A stretch of 64,000 bases of DNA from an uncultured Dorea sp. (GTDB taxonomy: Bacteria; Bacillota; Clostridia; Lachnospirales; Lachnospiraceae): contig CAJTVY010000006.1 of assembly GCA_910579925.1 (NCBI GenBank), forward strand, positions 1 to 64,000, in the 5' to 3' direction. The notes under the pieces were generated by a model that saw nothing but the letters and a program-made list of their open reading frames with translations, was not told the origin of the DNA and did not search any database. The position numbers and the translations under genes are program-made. Shown here in pieces: positions 17,587 through 26,118 of this stretch. The stretch's first letter is position 1. The number at the start of each line of letters is the position of its first letter.

Positions 17587-18351
17587 CTATAAATAGTAAA
17601 TTTCCAAATGACTCCTTTTCATTTTTTCAAAAATATCTGGCTCTTCATCTTTTTCTAGTTTTCTATCTATAAAAATGGCTTTATCCCGAATATTATCTAT
17701 TGAATAGACGACTCTTTGAATATCCAAATCATATCTCAAAGATGTTCCGACAAATATAATTACTCGGGCATTTTTCAGATCTTGTTGAAAGCAGTACTTC
17801 ACTTCACTTTTATTAAAATCTTCAACTAAGTAACTCCTGGTAACTAGTTTAAATTCATTTTCAAGCTTATCTACATCCAGGTTTCTAACTAAACCGTTGA
17901 GATGTACAATTGAATTGTGCTGCATTATCTCGCTTTGACTATTTCTTAACGTCATAGGAACTATTTCCTTCTTTTTATCCTCACAAATTCTTTCTACTAT
18001 ATCATCATAGTTAGTCGTATATATACGCATCCACTCCTGCATCACAATCAATTCTTGTGAATTCGTGTATCCATTTTGAGCACAAATAAAATAATTCTGC
18101 AATTTAGCTATTAGTTTTTGCGCTTTACAATAATATTCTTCACTTTGCTTTTTCCCCAAGTATAAATTAGATACCTTTCCTAAGTCATCCTCTTCTCTCA
18201 CATTCATCTCTTTACATAATTCTTTACTAAAACCACTTGCATCTTTCATCAAATTATTACTAATATTTCTGGCTTCCCTTGAAAATCCCGCTCCCAAAAA
18301 TAAAACAGCATCTCCGTCAATGATATGTTTTACTGCCTGCTCTAAATCCAT
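17587..18351 (-). CDS. SIR2-like NADase domain (N-terminal part of a split SIR2-STAND gene)
   Basis: The 254-residue reading frame is a SIR2_2-type domain. VLFLGAGFSREA (16-27) is the NAD-binding loop, YTTNYDDIVER (about 111-121) the conserved TNYD element, and IVHLNG (about 147) holds the likely catalytic His. VGTSLRYD near 202 is the late nucleotide-binding strand. Antiphage SIR2 proteins of this kind destroy NAD when a sensor domain fires. AGGAGG lies seven bases before the ATG. The frame ends at 17587 with a short tail that is out of register with the conserved continuation, which resumes one base back as SFGNLLFIGTKAFADEIDRV. The full gene would encode 831 residues. Confidence 0.85.
   Translation of the reverse strand: MDLEQAVKHIIDGDAVLFLGAGFSREARNISNNLMKDASGFSKELCKEMNVREEDDLGKVSNLYLGKKQSEEYYCKAQKLIAKLQNYFICAQNGYTNSQELIVMQEWMRIYTTNYDDIVERICEDKKKEIVPMTLRNSQSEIMQHNSIVHLNGLVRNLDVDKLENEFKLVTRSYLVEDFNKSEVKYCFQQDLKNARVIIFVGTSLRYDLDIQRVVYSIDNIRDKAIFIDRKLEKDEEPDIFEKMKRSHLEIYYL
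17614..17627 (-). other. Frameshift site splitting the SIR2-STAND gene
   Basis: The coding strand reads six A, then TG, then four A before GGAG. Adding one A in either run joins the two frames: 18351 to 15857 is 2495 bases, one short of 832 codons. The joined sequence reads IFEK, then KESFGNLLFIGTKA, and runs unbroken into the ATPase domain. It may be a real mutation, a phase-variable tract or an assembly error. Confidence 0.85.
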
Positions 18352-18409
18352 ATTATCTCCTCCTATCCTTGCTTTAACAATATCAGTATTAAATCATTAA
18401 CAAAACAAA

Positions 18410-18458
18410 AATGGTAAGCAAATAAAGAGAATCATCTTCTCCTAATTTCCTTACCATT
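18410..18458. other. Inverted repeat upstream of the SIR2 gene
   Basis: AATGGTAAG and CTTACCATT enclose a second pair, GAGAA and TTCTC, giving a 49-base hairpin in the 200-base gap between the GH5 gene and the SIR2 gene start. There is no clear T-run. It could be a terminator remnant, an operator or an island boundary. Confidence 0.5.
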
Positions 18459-18552
18459 GATTAACCATTTCTATAATATCACACTTTCAAAAAATATTCG
18501 ACCTGTTTCGCTATTTTTTTACATTTTTACAAATACATTCAATTTATCCAAT

Positions 18553-20592
18553 TTACTGTATCTCTACCCCCGTAGCGCCGCTGATAATAAACCCAACATC
18601 TCCTGTCGAACCGCCTGCATCAAGTTTCCCGTTGTAATCCATAGACGATATATGCAGTATATTACCTTCTACAGAATATTTCCCGTTCCACCCGCTTGAC
18701 AGGGCAATATCTCCATTAAACTTTATATTAACCTCCCAATCCTGGCACGGCTGAGTCGAAGTATTCTTTACCGTCAACATATATTGATAAAATGTCCTTC
18801 CCTCCGCTTCCCATTGATTTATCCTCACAGCTCTAATCTCAAACTCTCCGCTCTCTGTAACGCTGCCTCCATTGGGGCCATTCGTTCCTTCTCCTGTTCC
18901 GGTATTATTATCATCCGTACCATTGCCGTTACCGCCAGCAGACGGCCCTCCCCTCTCTCCCGTCAGAACATGATACAGCCACCGGCCAGAATCACTCAGA
19001 TCCTCTTCTGAAAACCCAGACACCTTATTCACCGTACTTCGGATAATTGACGAGGATTCATTTTTGTTCGAAAGATTCCATGCCACATAGCTTATCTCAT
19101 ACTGATCCATAAGATCTACCCAGACATTGGCCTGCGCCTCATTAATTGCACCATTTCCGCTGGCATCACAAATACCATACTCTGACACAAATATAGGTGC
19201 GCCTGCGTTAATGGCCGCCGCCATGGTTTCCCGCAGGTAATCGGTATGCGTCGCTGCGTAAAAATGCAAAGTATACATGATATTATCATAACCAGTAATA
19301 GGATCTGCCGCTGCTTCATTTACATACTGTGACCAGTTCGGCGTACCCACCAGAATCAAAGCATCTGGATCATTAGCACGGATAACCGGTATCACTTCAT
19401 TCGCATAAGACTTAACTTCTCCCCATGTGGTCCCACCGTTCGGCTCGTTACATATCTCATACAGAACGTTATTATGCCCAGAAAATTCCTTAGACATCTC
19501 TGAAAAAAACCTTATTGACTCCGCTTTATACTGATTCGGATTATGATCAGATAAAATATGCCAGTCAATAATTACATACATATCCTGATTTGTGGCGTAC
19601 TCCACACCCCTTCGAACCAGTTCTTTCAATTTTCTCTTATCACCATCAGTGCAATATCCACCCGACTCGGCAGTATACATGGCAAGACGAATAACATTAA
19701 CATCCCAGTTTTCCCTAAACTCTCTGAACAGATCTTCGTTCACATATTGAGGAAACCATGCCAGACCATGTGTACTGATACCTTTCAACTGCACGGCATC
19801 TCCCTTTTCATCCACAAGCTGCGTCCCTTGAACTGAAAGTCCGCCACTAACAGACGGCGTCGTCTGTGATCCCTCGTTCTGATTCGTCATACCAATGAAA
19901 TTCGTAAACCTTGAGAGCATTGTTGCTCCGACTGCCCGATTAACTGTTCCCTGTGGATTTAACATTCCGCTGTCACCGGTTATAATTCCGGCTCCATTGG
20001 CCCATATCATTGCATTTTTTGCAAATTTACTCACCTTTCCTGCATCTGGAAATACACTGATATCGCCAGCCTCTGAAACATCATATCCCAGCTTTTGGGC
20101 ATATCGATAAAGCATCGTTGCAAGTTCTTCTCTGCTAATATTGTTTTCCGGGCCAAAATTCCCGTCTTCATATCCAGTGATCACTCCATAGGAATGCGCC
20201 CATGTGACAGGCACAGAATAAAACTTGCCATCTGTAACATCTGGAAACTCTGGCCTGTAAATTGTCTCCGGCTTTTCATGGATCCGATAAATTATAGTTG
20301 CAAGCTCTCCTCTGGTCAGATAATTCATAGGTCCAAAGTTTCCATCCGCATACCCCGTCATAATGCCTTTTTTTGAGACGTCTGCCACAGATGAATAGAA
20401 CCAGCTTCCGTATTCCACATCTTGATAACTTTTTGCCTTCACTTCCATCCCTGTTACAACCATCAGAACAGCGGCAATAAGCAGAATAACGATATCCCTT
20501 ATTATCATGTTATATCTTTTCTCGTTTGTATTTAACCATAGAAACTTACCTTGCTGTTGTTTCAATAAACCATATTTCTGATGATATCTCAT
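18553..20592 (-). CDS. SLH-anchored glycoside hydrolase family 5 with CBM2-like tail
   Basis: This 679-residue secreted enzyme is cellulase-like. A signal-anchor lies near residues 30-52, three SLH repeats at about 55-230 (MTGYADGNFGP, ITGYEDGNFGP and ITGDSGMLNPQG loops), and a GH5 barrel at about 250-520. Glu383 in NEP is the acid/base and Glu471 in SEYG the nucleophile. A Gly/Asn/Thr linker leads to a CBM2-like cellulose-binding tail (590-679, DYNGKLDAGGSTGDVGF). The start at 20592 follows GAGGTGG; an internal ATG at 20508 would give a more standard signal peptide. SLH domains bind pyruvylated wall polymer, consistent with the pyruvyl transferase gene at 24.7 kb. GH5 specificity could be cellulose, glucan or mannan. 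Confidence 0.92.
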   Translation of the reverse strand: MRYHQKYGLLKQQQGKFLWLNTNEKRYNMIIRDIVILLIAAVLMVVTGMEVKAKSYQDVEYGSWFYSSVADVSKKGIMTGYADGNFGPMNYLTRGELATIIYRIHEKPETIYRPEFPDVTDGKFYSVPVTWAHSYGVITGYEDGNFGPENNISREELATMLYRYAQKLGYDVSEAGDISVFPDAGKVSKFAKNAMIWANGAGIITGDSGMLNPQGTVNRAVGATMLSRFTNFIGMTNQNEGSQTTPSVSGGLSVQGTQLVDEKGDAVQLKGISTHGLAWFPQYVNEDLFREFRENWDVNVIRLAMYTAESGGYCTDGDKRKLKELVRRGVEYATNQDMYVIIDWHILSDHNPNQYKAESIRFFSEMSKEFSGHNNVLYEICNEPNGGTTWGEVKSYANEVIPVIRANDPDALILVGTPNWSQYVNEAAADPITGYDNIMYTLHFYAATHTDYLRETMAAAINAGAPIFVSEYGICDASGNGAINEAQANVWVDLMDQYEISYVAWNLSNKNESSSIIRSTVNKVSGFSEEDLSDSGRWLYHVLTGERGGPSAGGNGNGTDDNNTGTGEGTNGPNGGSVTESGEFEIRAVRINQWEAEGRTFYQYMLTVKNTSTQPCQDWEVNIKFNGDIALSSGWNGKYSVEGNILHISSMDYNGKLDAGGSTGDVGFIISGATGVEIQ

Positions 20593-20685
20593 ATTCTCCA
20601 CCTCACTAATTCTACAAACACTCTGGCTGGGATTTCCTCTTTATACTTTAACTATAACATTTCTTATCAAATTTTCCCAGATAAA

Positions 20686-20735
20686 AATTAAAGTAAGCTA
20701 CCTATTAATGATCACACCATCAATAAATAGCTTAC
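20686..20735 (-). terminator. Intrinsic terminator after the transglutaminase-like SLH gene
   Basis: On the minus strand GTAAGCTA pairs with TAGCTTAC, extended by an inner ATTGATG/TCATTAAT pairing, and TTTAATTTTT follows. It separates the two SLH protein genes into different transcripts. Confidence 0.7.
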
Positions 20736-20763
20736 ACACTCTTATATTTCTCTTTTAGTTACT

Positions 20764-23427
20764 TTAATCTCCATATTTTGTCATAAATCTCTGAATGATT
20801 GTAGCTGTCTGCGCACGTCCTGCATTCCCTTGAGGGTTAATTTTACCTTGATCGCCAGTAATCAGGCCTGTTCCGACTGCCCAGCTGATCCCTTCTTTTG
20901 CAAAAGCGCTTACACTATTCCTGTCTGGGAATTTACTCAGATTATCTCTTGCTGTAGTATCAAATCCTTTATATTGTGCATACCGGAACATAATTACAGC
21001 CATCTGCTCTCTTGTAATATAATTGGAAGGACCAAAGTTTCCGTCGTCATATCCGGTAATGACCTTTGTTTCTTTTGCCCACATTGCAGCATCTGAATAG
21101 AACACCCCGTCTTCTACATCTTTAAACGCTGATGAAGAATACTCTACTTCCGGCTCACCCTCCAGACGATAAAGAATTGTTACAAATTGCCCTCGTGACA
21201 ATAACTCGGCCGGACCAAAGTGGTTACTATCAAATCCTGTCATAATCCCATGTGTATACACAAATTCAACCGCATCTGCAAACCAGCTTTCATCATCTAC
21301 ATCCACAAACGGCAATTCTGGATCCACCACTTTTTTGGTAACCAGCACCTTACATTCTGCGCTCTTTCCATTACTCGTTGTTACCGTAATCGTAGCTTCT
21401 CCTACCGCAACTGCTGTAACTTCTCCGTTTTCAACCTTTGCCACATCTTCATTACTTGTGCTCCACTTCAACTCCTTATTATCTGTGGTATCCGCTGGTT
21501 CAATGGCTGCCGTCAGAGTAGCGCTGCTTCCCTCTATTAAACTTAATTCGCTCTTATCCAGAGTTACGCCTGTGATTGTTCCCGGCTTTCCTTCTCCGGT
21601 GACTGTCACTTCACAGACTGCCTTCATTCCGTTGCTGGCTGCAGCCGTTATTTTTGCAGTACCGGCAGAAACAGCCGTTACTTCTCCGCTGGTAACCTTG
21701 GCAACTTTCTCATTGTCTGAACTCCACTGTACCTCTTTGCTTTCTGTCGTATCTGAAGGGACAATCCTTGCCGCCAGCGTCTCTTTGTTTCCGGCATCCA
21801 GCGTCAGCTTAGTCTTATTCAAAGTAATACCTGTAATTGCAACCGGCTTTCTGGTAACCGTCACTTCACATTTCGCACTCTTTCCGTTCGCCGTTGTTGC
21901 CGTGATTGTCGTATTCCCAGGTTTACGGGCCGTCATCTTTCCCTTATCATCAATTCCTGCCACAGAAGTCTCACTGGAATTCCATGTCACATCTGACGTC
22001 ATACCGTCAGGAGCCAGAGTATACTCAAAGGTAAAGGTTTCTCCCTCCATCAGCTGTAATGCTTTTTTATTCAGAATAATTCCCGTTACTTCCGGATTCA
22101 GATTAATTGAAGTTTCGAATGTATTCGCATCTGTTTGTTTCTCATTTGGTGTCTGCTTAATGGAATATTCAATCTTCCCTTCATTTTTTCTCACTCCATA
22201 GACATATCCCTGGTTCAGTTCACCTGGCGTATGTACAAGCGTATCGTTCTGACCCACTGTATCAATTTTTCTAATCTCTGTTGATGTGTTATAATATAAC
22301 TCATTTCCAAACAGAAACAGACCAGAATAGGCGCCTGTATAATATGAATTACCATTTCCCCAGACATTCCATTTGCCCAGTTCTTTAATCACAGTATCAT
22401 CCTTATAAAGATTGCCTGTATTCTTAGCAGAATCATAGCTTATATAGAAGCTTGAATCTTCTGCCAGAACAATTGGAGATGAAACATCCAGCCAGTAAGC
22501 ATTATCATATTTCGTATTGTTACAGGACAGAACCCCTTTCAGATTCCAGCCAGTGTGAGGAGTCTCCCTTGCATGTTCTATCGCATCATCACTCACAAGA
22601 AAATACTTGTGCCCAACCAGTCCAAGTCGATCCTCTACCGGGTCATCCCACGTACAATCCACATGATAATATGCACCATCTACCTTAATGATATTCCATG
22701 CATGATTCATCTGATCACTGGTGGTAACATGACATTCCATACCAAGCATATTCATAATATACTTATATCCATATGCATATGCCTGACATACACCGGTCTT
22801 AGTCGTAAATAATCCTCCGCTCCGGTAAGAATCATCAGGAATCGTATTGGCCAGATAATTATCATAGTCGTATTCATACTGACTCGCAAAAAACTCATGA
22901 ACAACTAATGCTTTCTCTTCATCCGACATCCCATCGGATACCTGTCCCAGAATCTCTGCGACTGCCCGGTCTATCTTCTGAATATGAGCCTTTGCCTGAT
23001 CCACAGTACCTGTACCTTTCATTTTAATCTCTGAATAAGCGCCAGCACTATTATACCAGAATTCGGCCCCTATTCCATCACATAAATAGGGTGAAAAAAA
23101 GACGAGCTGGCTGATCTGATACTTTCCAGCCTCAATTCTCATATCTGTAAGATCAATATTGGTTTCGCCCGCCAGAAGAGCTTCCTTTATCTTCTCTTCT
23201 AATGCAAAAAACAGTTCTGTCTCATCGTATTCTTCAAAGTCTGCCGCCGCTCTCGACTGGGGCGCATCGGAATCTAATACTTCATATTGGGACGGATCCT
23301 GTAAAATACTTGGATAGATCCTATCCTCTTCTGCTATCCCTTCTCCTTCTTCCGCAGACGCTGCCAGCGCCTGGCCAAATACAAGAACCAATAGCATTGT
23401 GATTAACAATAACCATTTCTTCTTCAT
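20764..23427 (-). CDS. SLH-anchored surface protein with transglutaminase-like and Ig-like domains
   Basis: This 887-residue protein has a signal peptide (1-24, cleavage after LAASA). A transglutaminase-like cysteine-protease fold covers about 155-290, with Cys214 (GVCQAY), His242 (NHAW) and Asp257 (HVDCTW) as an intact triad. A beta-rich region follows (300-440), then three Big_2 Ig-like domains (about 447-526, 531-611, 618-697) and three C-terminal SLH repeats (706-885). The triad suggests peptide-bond cleavage or protein crosslinking at the wall; the substrate is unknown. AGGAGG precedes the ATG, five bases after the stop of the GT2 gene, so it is co-transcribed with the glycosyltransferase and pyruvyl transferase genes. 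Confidence 0.93.
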   Translation of the reverse strand: MKKKWLLLITMLLVLVFGQALAASAEEGEGIAEEDRIYPSILQDPSQYEVLDSDAPQSRAAADFEEYDETELFFALEEKIKEALLAGETNIDLTDMRIEAGKYQISQLVFFSPYLCDGIGAEFWYNSAGAYSEIKMKGTGTVDQAKAHIQKIDRAVAEILGQVSDGMSDEEKALVVHEFFASQYEYDYDNYLANTIPDDSYRSGGLFTTKTGVCQAYAYGYKYIMNMLGMECHVTTSDQMNHAWNIIKVDGAYYHVDCTWDDPVEDRLGLVGHKYFLVSDDAIEHARETPHTGWNLKGVLSCNNTKYDNAYWLDVSSPIVLAEDSSFYISYDSAKNTGNLYKDDTVIKELGKWNVWGNGNSYYTGAYSGLFLFGNELYYNTSTEIRKIDTVGQNDTLVHTPGELNQGYVYGVRKNEGKIEYSIKQTPNEKQTDANTFETSINLNPEVTGIILNKKALQLMEGETFTFEYTLAPDGMTSDVTWNSSETSVAGIDDKGKMTARKPGNTTITATTANGKSAKCEVTVTRKPVAITGITLNKTKLTLDAGNKETLAARIVPSDTTESKEVQWSSDNEKVAKVTSGEVTAVSAGTAKITAAASNGMKAVCEVTVTGEGKPGTITGVTLDKSELSLIEGSSATLTAAIEPADTTDNKELKWSTSNEDVAKVENGEVTAVAVGEATITVTTSNGKSAECKVLVTKKVVDPELPFVDVDDESWFADAVEFVYTHGIMTGFDSNHFGPAELLSRGQFVTILYRLEGEPEVEYSSSAFKDVEDGVFYSDAAMWAKETKVITGYDDGNFGPSNYITREQMAVIMFRYAQYKGFDTTARDNLSKFPDRNSVSAFAKEGISWAVGTGLITGDQGKINPQGNAGRAQTATIIQRFMTKYGD

Positions 23428-23432
23428 GTTCT

Positions 23433-24683
23433 TTATCTCCTCCTTTTCTTTCTCCTTTTTGTTGCCTTACCTGACACTTTTCCACCCATCCAGCGCAACG
23501 GAGCCGTTACTTTCCAGCTCGTAGAGCCTTCATAGGTTCTGACTAACTGCAATAAGTGATCTTTCTCTTTCCTCACCTCCTTTAATTGATTTTCAACTTC
23601 ATTCCTTCTCCGTTCTTCTCTCTCACACCGCAGTTTTAAATCTCTCTCTCTCTGATCTAGAATCACATCATTATAGATATGCGCCCCCATCAGTTCATAG
23701 AAATCTTTTTCCACAAATCCATATGTTTCCTCTAACACACGCTTTAAAGATGAATCTGCAAATATCTCAAGAAATTTCTCCAATCCCGACGGCGGCGCCA
23801 CTTGAGATGAAAGAATCGGCCTACACAACAGAAAAGCTTTCTCACATTCCAGTTCTTCATGAGACTGTGCTTCTTTATTCCGAAATTCTCCCTGAAAAGT
23901 CTTTCTGAATAATTCATCATTCATATCGTCAAAAAAATGTCTCCGTATGTCCATATACTCGTTATAAAACCTCAGATTACTCCGATCAGATATATTACTG
24001 TTATTCCTAATTTTGCTTTCTTCCCTAAACCGCCGCATAGCCAGCAGTCTCTCTCTCAGAACATACAACGGATATCTTTTTGCAATCCTGATCCAGTATT
24101 CAAAATCATGTGCCTGCATATACCCTGGGTTAAAACCGCCGACCGTACGCATCACCTCCGTCTCCATCACCACAGAAGGATGGGACAGACAATTTCCGAT
24201 TAGGAAAAAGGTCAGCAGACAGTCTGCCTGCCCCGTAAATTCTGTTTCAAACAGATGAACCAGATCTGCATTTTCTTCATTTATATTCGTTCCTTCTTCA
24301 TCAATCAGATCAATCCAGGAAAAACAAACTTTATAGTTATGATTCCTTAAAAAATCTATCTGTCTGTTCAGCTTATCGGGATACCAGACGTCGTCACTGT
24401 CTATCCGGGCCAGATAAGCCCCCTTCACTTTCTGAAATCCAAAATTTGTTGCGTAACAGATATGTCTGTTTTCCTTTAAACGATACAATTCTATCCGTTC
24501 ATCCTGAAATGATTCAATAATATCACAGGAGCGGTCCGTTGAGCAGTCATCTATGATAATAAACTGAATCTTCTCATAAGTCTGCCTCAGCACACTCTCT
24601 ATTGTTTCCCTAATTGTGTCTTCATGATTATAATTAACCATCAGAACACTCACCAAAGGATCTTTTGTCCTTCTGCCTTCCAT
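23433..24683 (-). CDS. Glycosyltransferase family 2 with C-terminal coiled coil
   Basis: This 416-residue cytoplasmic protein has a GT-A fold at residues 9-240. VSVLMVNYNHEDTI opens the nucleotide-binding strand, IDDCSTD is an early acidic motif, and ARIDSDDVW is the metal-binding DxD-type motif. The C-terminal third is charged and contains a coiled coil (about 350-400), then a basic tail KATKRRKKRRR that may touch membrane lipid or polymer. AGGAGG lies seven bases before the ATG. It sits between the pyruvyl transferase and the transglutaminase-like SLH gene and probably adds sugars to the secondary wall polymer. Donor sugar is unknown. Confidence 0.9.
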   Translation of the reverse strand: MEGRRTKDPLVSVLMVNYNHEDTIRETIESVLRQTYEKIQFIIIDDCSTDRSCDIIESFQDERIELYRLKENRHICYATNFGFQKVKGAYLARIDSDDVWYPDKLNRQIDFLRNHNYKVCFSWIDLIDEEGTNINEENADLVHLFETEFTGQADCLLTFFLIGNCLSHPSVVMETEVMRTVGGFNPGYMQAHDFEYWIRIAKRYPLYVLRERLLAMRRFREESKIRNNSNISDRSNLRFYNEYMDIRRHFFDDMNDELFRKTFQGEFRNKEAQSHEELECEKAFLLCRPILSSQVAPPSGLEKFLEIFADSSLKRVLEETYGFVEKDFYELMGAHIYNDVILDQRERDLKLRCEREERRRNEVENQLKEVRKEKDHLLQLVRTYEGSTSWKVTAPLRWMGGKVSGKATKRRKKRRR

Positions 24684-24704
24684 TTTTCTACCTCCTGGCT
24701 CTTC

Positions 24705-25805
24705 TTACGACAGAATTCTGTCCAGGTCGGAAAATTGCAGTTCTGACTTCCTCTTCAGACTTTCTACCTCCAGAATACTGCGGCTCATTGCCTTTTCAGC
24801 CGCTTCACTCACATCAATCCGTTCCAGATCATCTAACTGAATATAATCCTTTACCTCTAAATCTTCTAGTGTGTGCTGCGTCTTCCGATCGTATACAACC
24901 GGCAGTACTTTTTTCTCTGCCAGCCACCCTAATATAATACTGTGGAACCGGGTGCCTACCACAATCTCCGATTCATAGAACTGATCAATACATCCTTTTA
25001 TATCCATATCATAAAAAAATGTAGAAACCTTATCTTTATACCTGTCTTTCATTCTGCCAATCACAATCTCAATAGCCTTTTCATCCTCCTGCATTTTACA
25101 AAAAGAAATAAATCTGGCCGTATATCCTCTCTCAATAAATTGTTCGGCCAGCCCTGCCATCAGATTATAATATCCATCTGCATACTGACAAATACTATAT
25201 TTTCCCCCTCTGCTATCCATATAAATAACAGAGAGCAATACCTGCTTTTTTTCCTCTGTACACTTCCCTGGAGGTCTGTACTGAAAGGCTACATCCGGTG
25301 CATATCTGATGTTCCCAATCCCCTTAAATAAGCTCTCCGAATAGCGATCTCTAAAACAAATACCGCTATAAATCTGAAACAGCTTCTTATACCTGTGATA
25401 ATAGGACTCATCTGTATATGGCCCAAAATTCGCTCCCACCACATACAGACTTCTGCTTAATCTTCTCAACCGACGATCTAACTCATAAGCTGGACTGAAA
25501 TCATCCTCATGCTGGACAAAAACAGAGCCTCCTATATGCACAGTCGCATAGGAAAACTTCACCAACAGTTTCCACATTCCGTTATCACAATTCTTTATTC
25601 TTTTCAGAATACGGTCAATACTTCGAACCATCTTATCATTCGGCGCATATACTCTTAAATTCTTCAAATCAGCAAAACGCACTCTATATGAAGAATCTGC
25701 ACATATAGAAAATCTGATTCCTGGATATCGTTCACATAATATCCGGATCAGCAGATCATCCCCCAGATTACCCGCCGCATAAGCATGAATAAAGACTCTC
25801 TTCAC
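24705..25805 (-). CDS. Polysaccharide pyruvyl transferase family protein (CsaB-like)
   Basis: This 366-residue protein starts VKRVFIHAYAAGNLGDDLL, the family's hallmark N-terminal motif. VVGANFGPY lies near residue 130, a mid-protein YAPDVAFQY element follows, and the late VGTRFHSIILG loop contributes substrate-binding residues. CsaB-type enzymes put a pyruvyl ketal on secondary wall polysaccharide, the ligand of SLH domains. Two SLH proteins are encoded just downstream, the nearer one in the same operon. The GTG at 25805 (AAGAGG six bases upstream) fits homologues; a TTG 36 bases earlier is the alternative. A strong promoter lies upstream. The exact acceptor is inferred. Confidence 0.9.
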   Translation of the reverse strand: MKRVFIHAYAAGNLGDDLLIRILCERYPGIRFSICADSSYRVRFADLKNLRVYAPNDKMVRSIDRILKRIKNCDNGMWKLLVKFSYATVHIGGSVFVQHEDDFSPAYELDRRLRRLSRSLYVVGANFGPYTDESYYHRYKKLFQIYSGICFRDRYSESLFKGIGNIRYAPDVAFQYRPPGKCTEEKKQVLLSVIYMDSRGGKYSICQYADGYYNLMAGLAEQFIERGYTARFISFCKMQEDEKAIEIVIGRMKDRYKDKVSTFFYDMDIKGCIDQFYESEIVVGTRFHSIILGWLAEKKVLPVVYDRKTQHTLEDLEVKDYIQLDDLERIDVSEAAEKAMSRSILEVESLKRKSELQFSDLDRILS

Positions 25806-25919
25806 TCCGAACCTCTTCTTCCTACAAAACAATATTATCAAGATGCGTCCTCATATGACAGACAGATTCCTTTCGGTCATCTTTTTCTCTATAATACATA
25901 TTTTGTAATTAATGTCTTT

Positions 25920-25948
25920 ATTATACTATATGCGCACCGGAATGTCTA
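25920..25948 (-). promoter_or_regulatory. Promoter of the pyruvyl transferase-GT2-SLH operon
   Basis: TAGACA (25943-25948), 17 bases ending in ATATAG, TATAAT (25920-25925). It is nearly the same as the promoters at 42510 and 44416. The leader is about 110 bases. Confidence 0.8.
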
Positions 25949-26050
25949 ACATTAAATATTATATATCATGTTTCATAATAAAGCCTGGTAATGTATGAAA
26001 AACGAACATTCACCTCCTTTTTGCACGGCTGTATCTGTCTTATCTATATT

Positions 26051-26093
26051 AAAAAGTGCAGTTTTGCTAAAATAACTGGCAAACCTGCACTTT
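26051..26093 (-). terminator. Intrinsic terminator after the two-domain GT2 gene
   Basis: AAAGTGCAG and CTGCACTTT pair, with further GTTTGC/GCAAAA pairing, and TTTTTAATAT follows on the minus strand. It ends the ABC exporter-GT2 transcript before the pyruvyl transferase promoter. Confidence 0.85.
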
Positions 26094-26118
26094 GACTGCT
26101 ATCATACCGCTTCTGAAC

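Noticed and set aside
17614..17627. Programmed -1 frameshift in the SIR2-STAND gene
   Set aside because: The zero-frame reading A AAA ATG does not allow re-pairing in the A site, and no upstream Shine-Dalgarno-like stimulator is placed correctly. A simple indel is likelier, though not excluded.
23202..23402. Plus-strand reading frames inside the large minus-strand surface genes
   Set aside because: They lack ribosome sites and known domains and are opposite-strand shadows of well-supported proteins.
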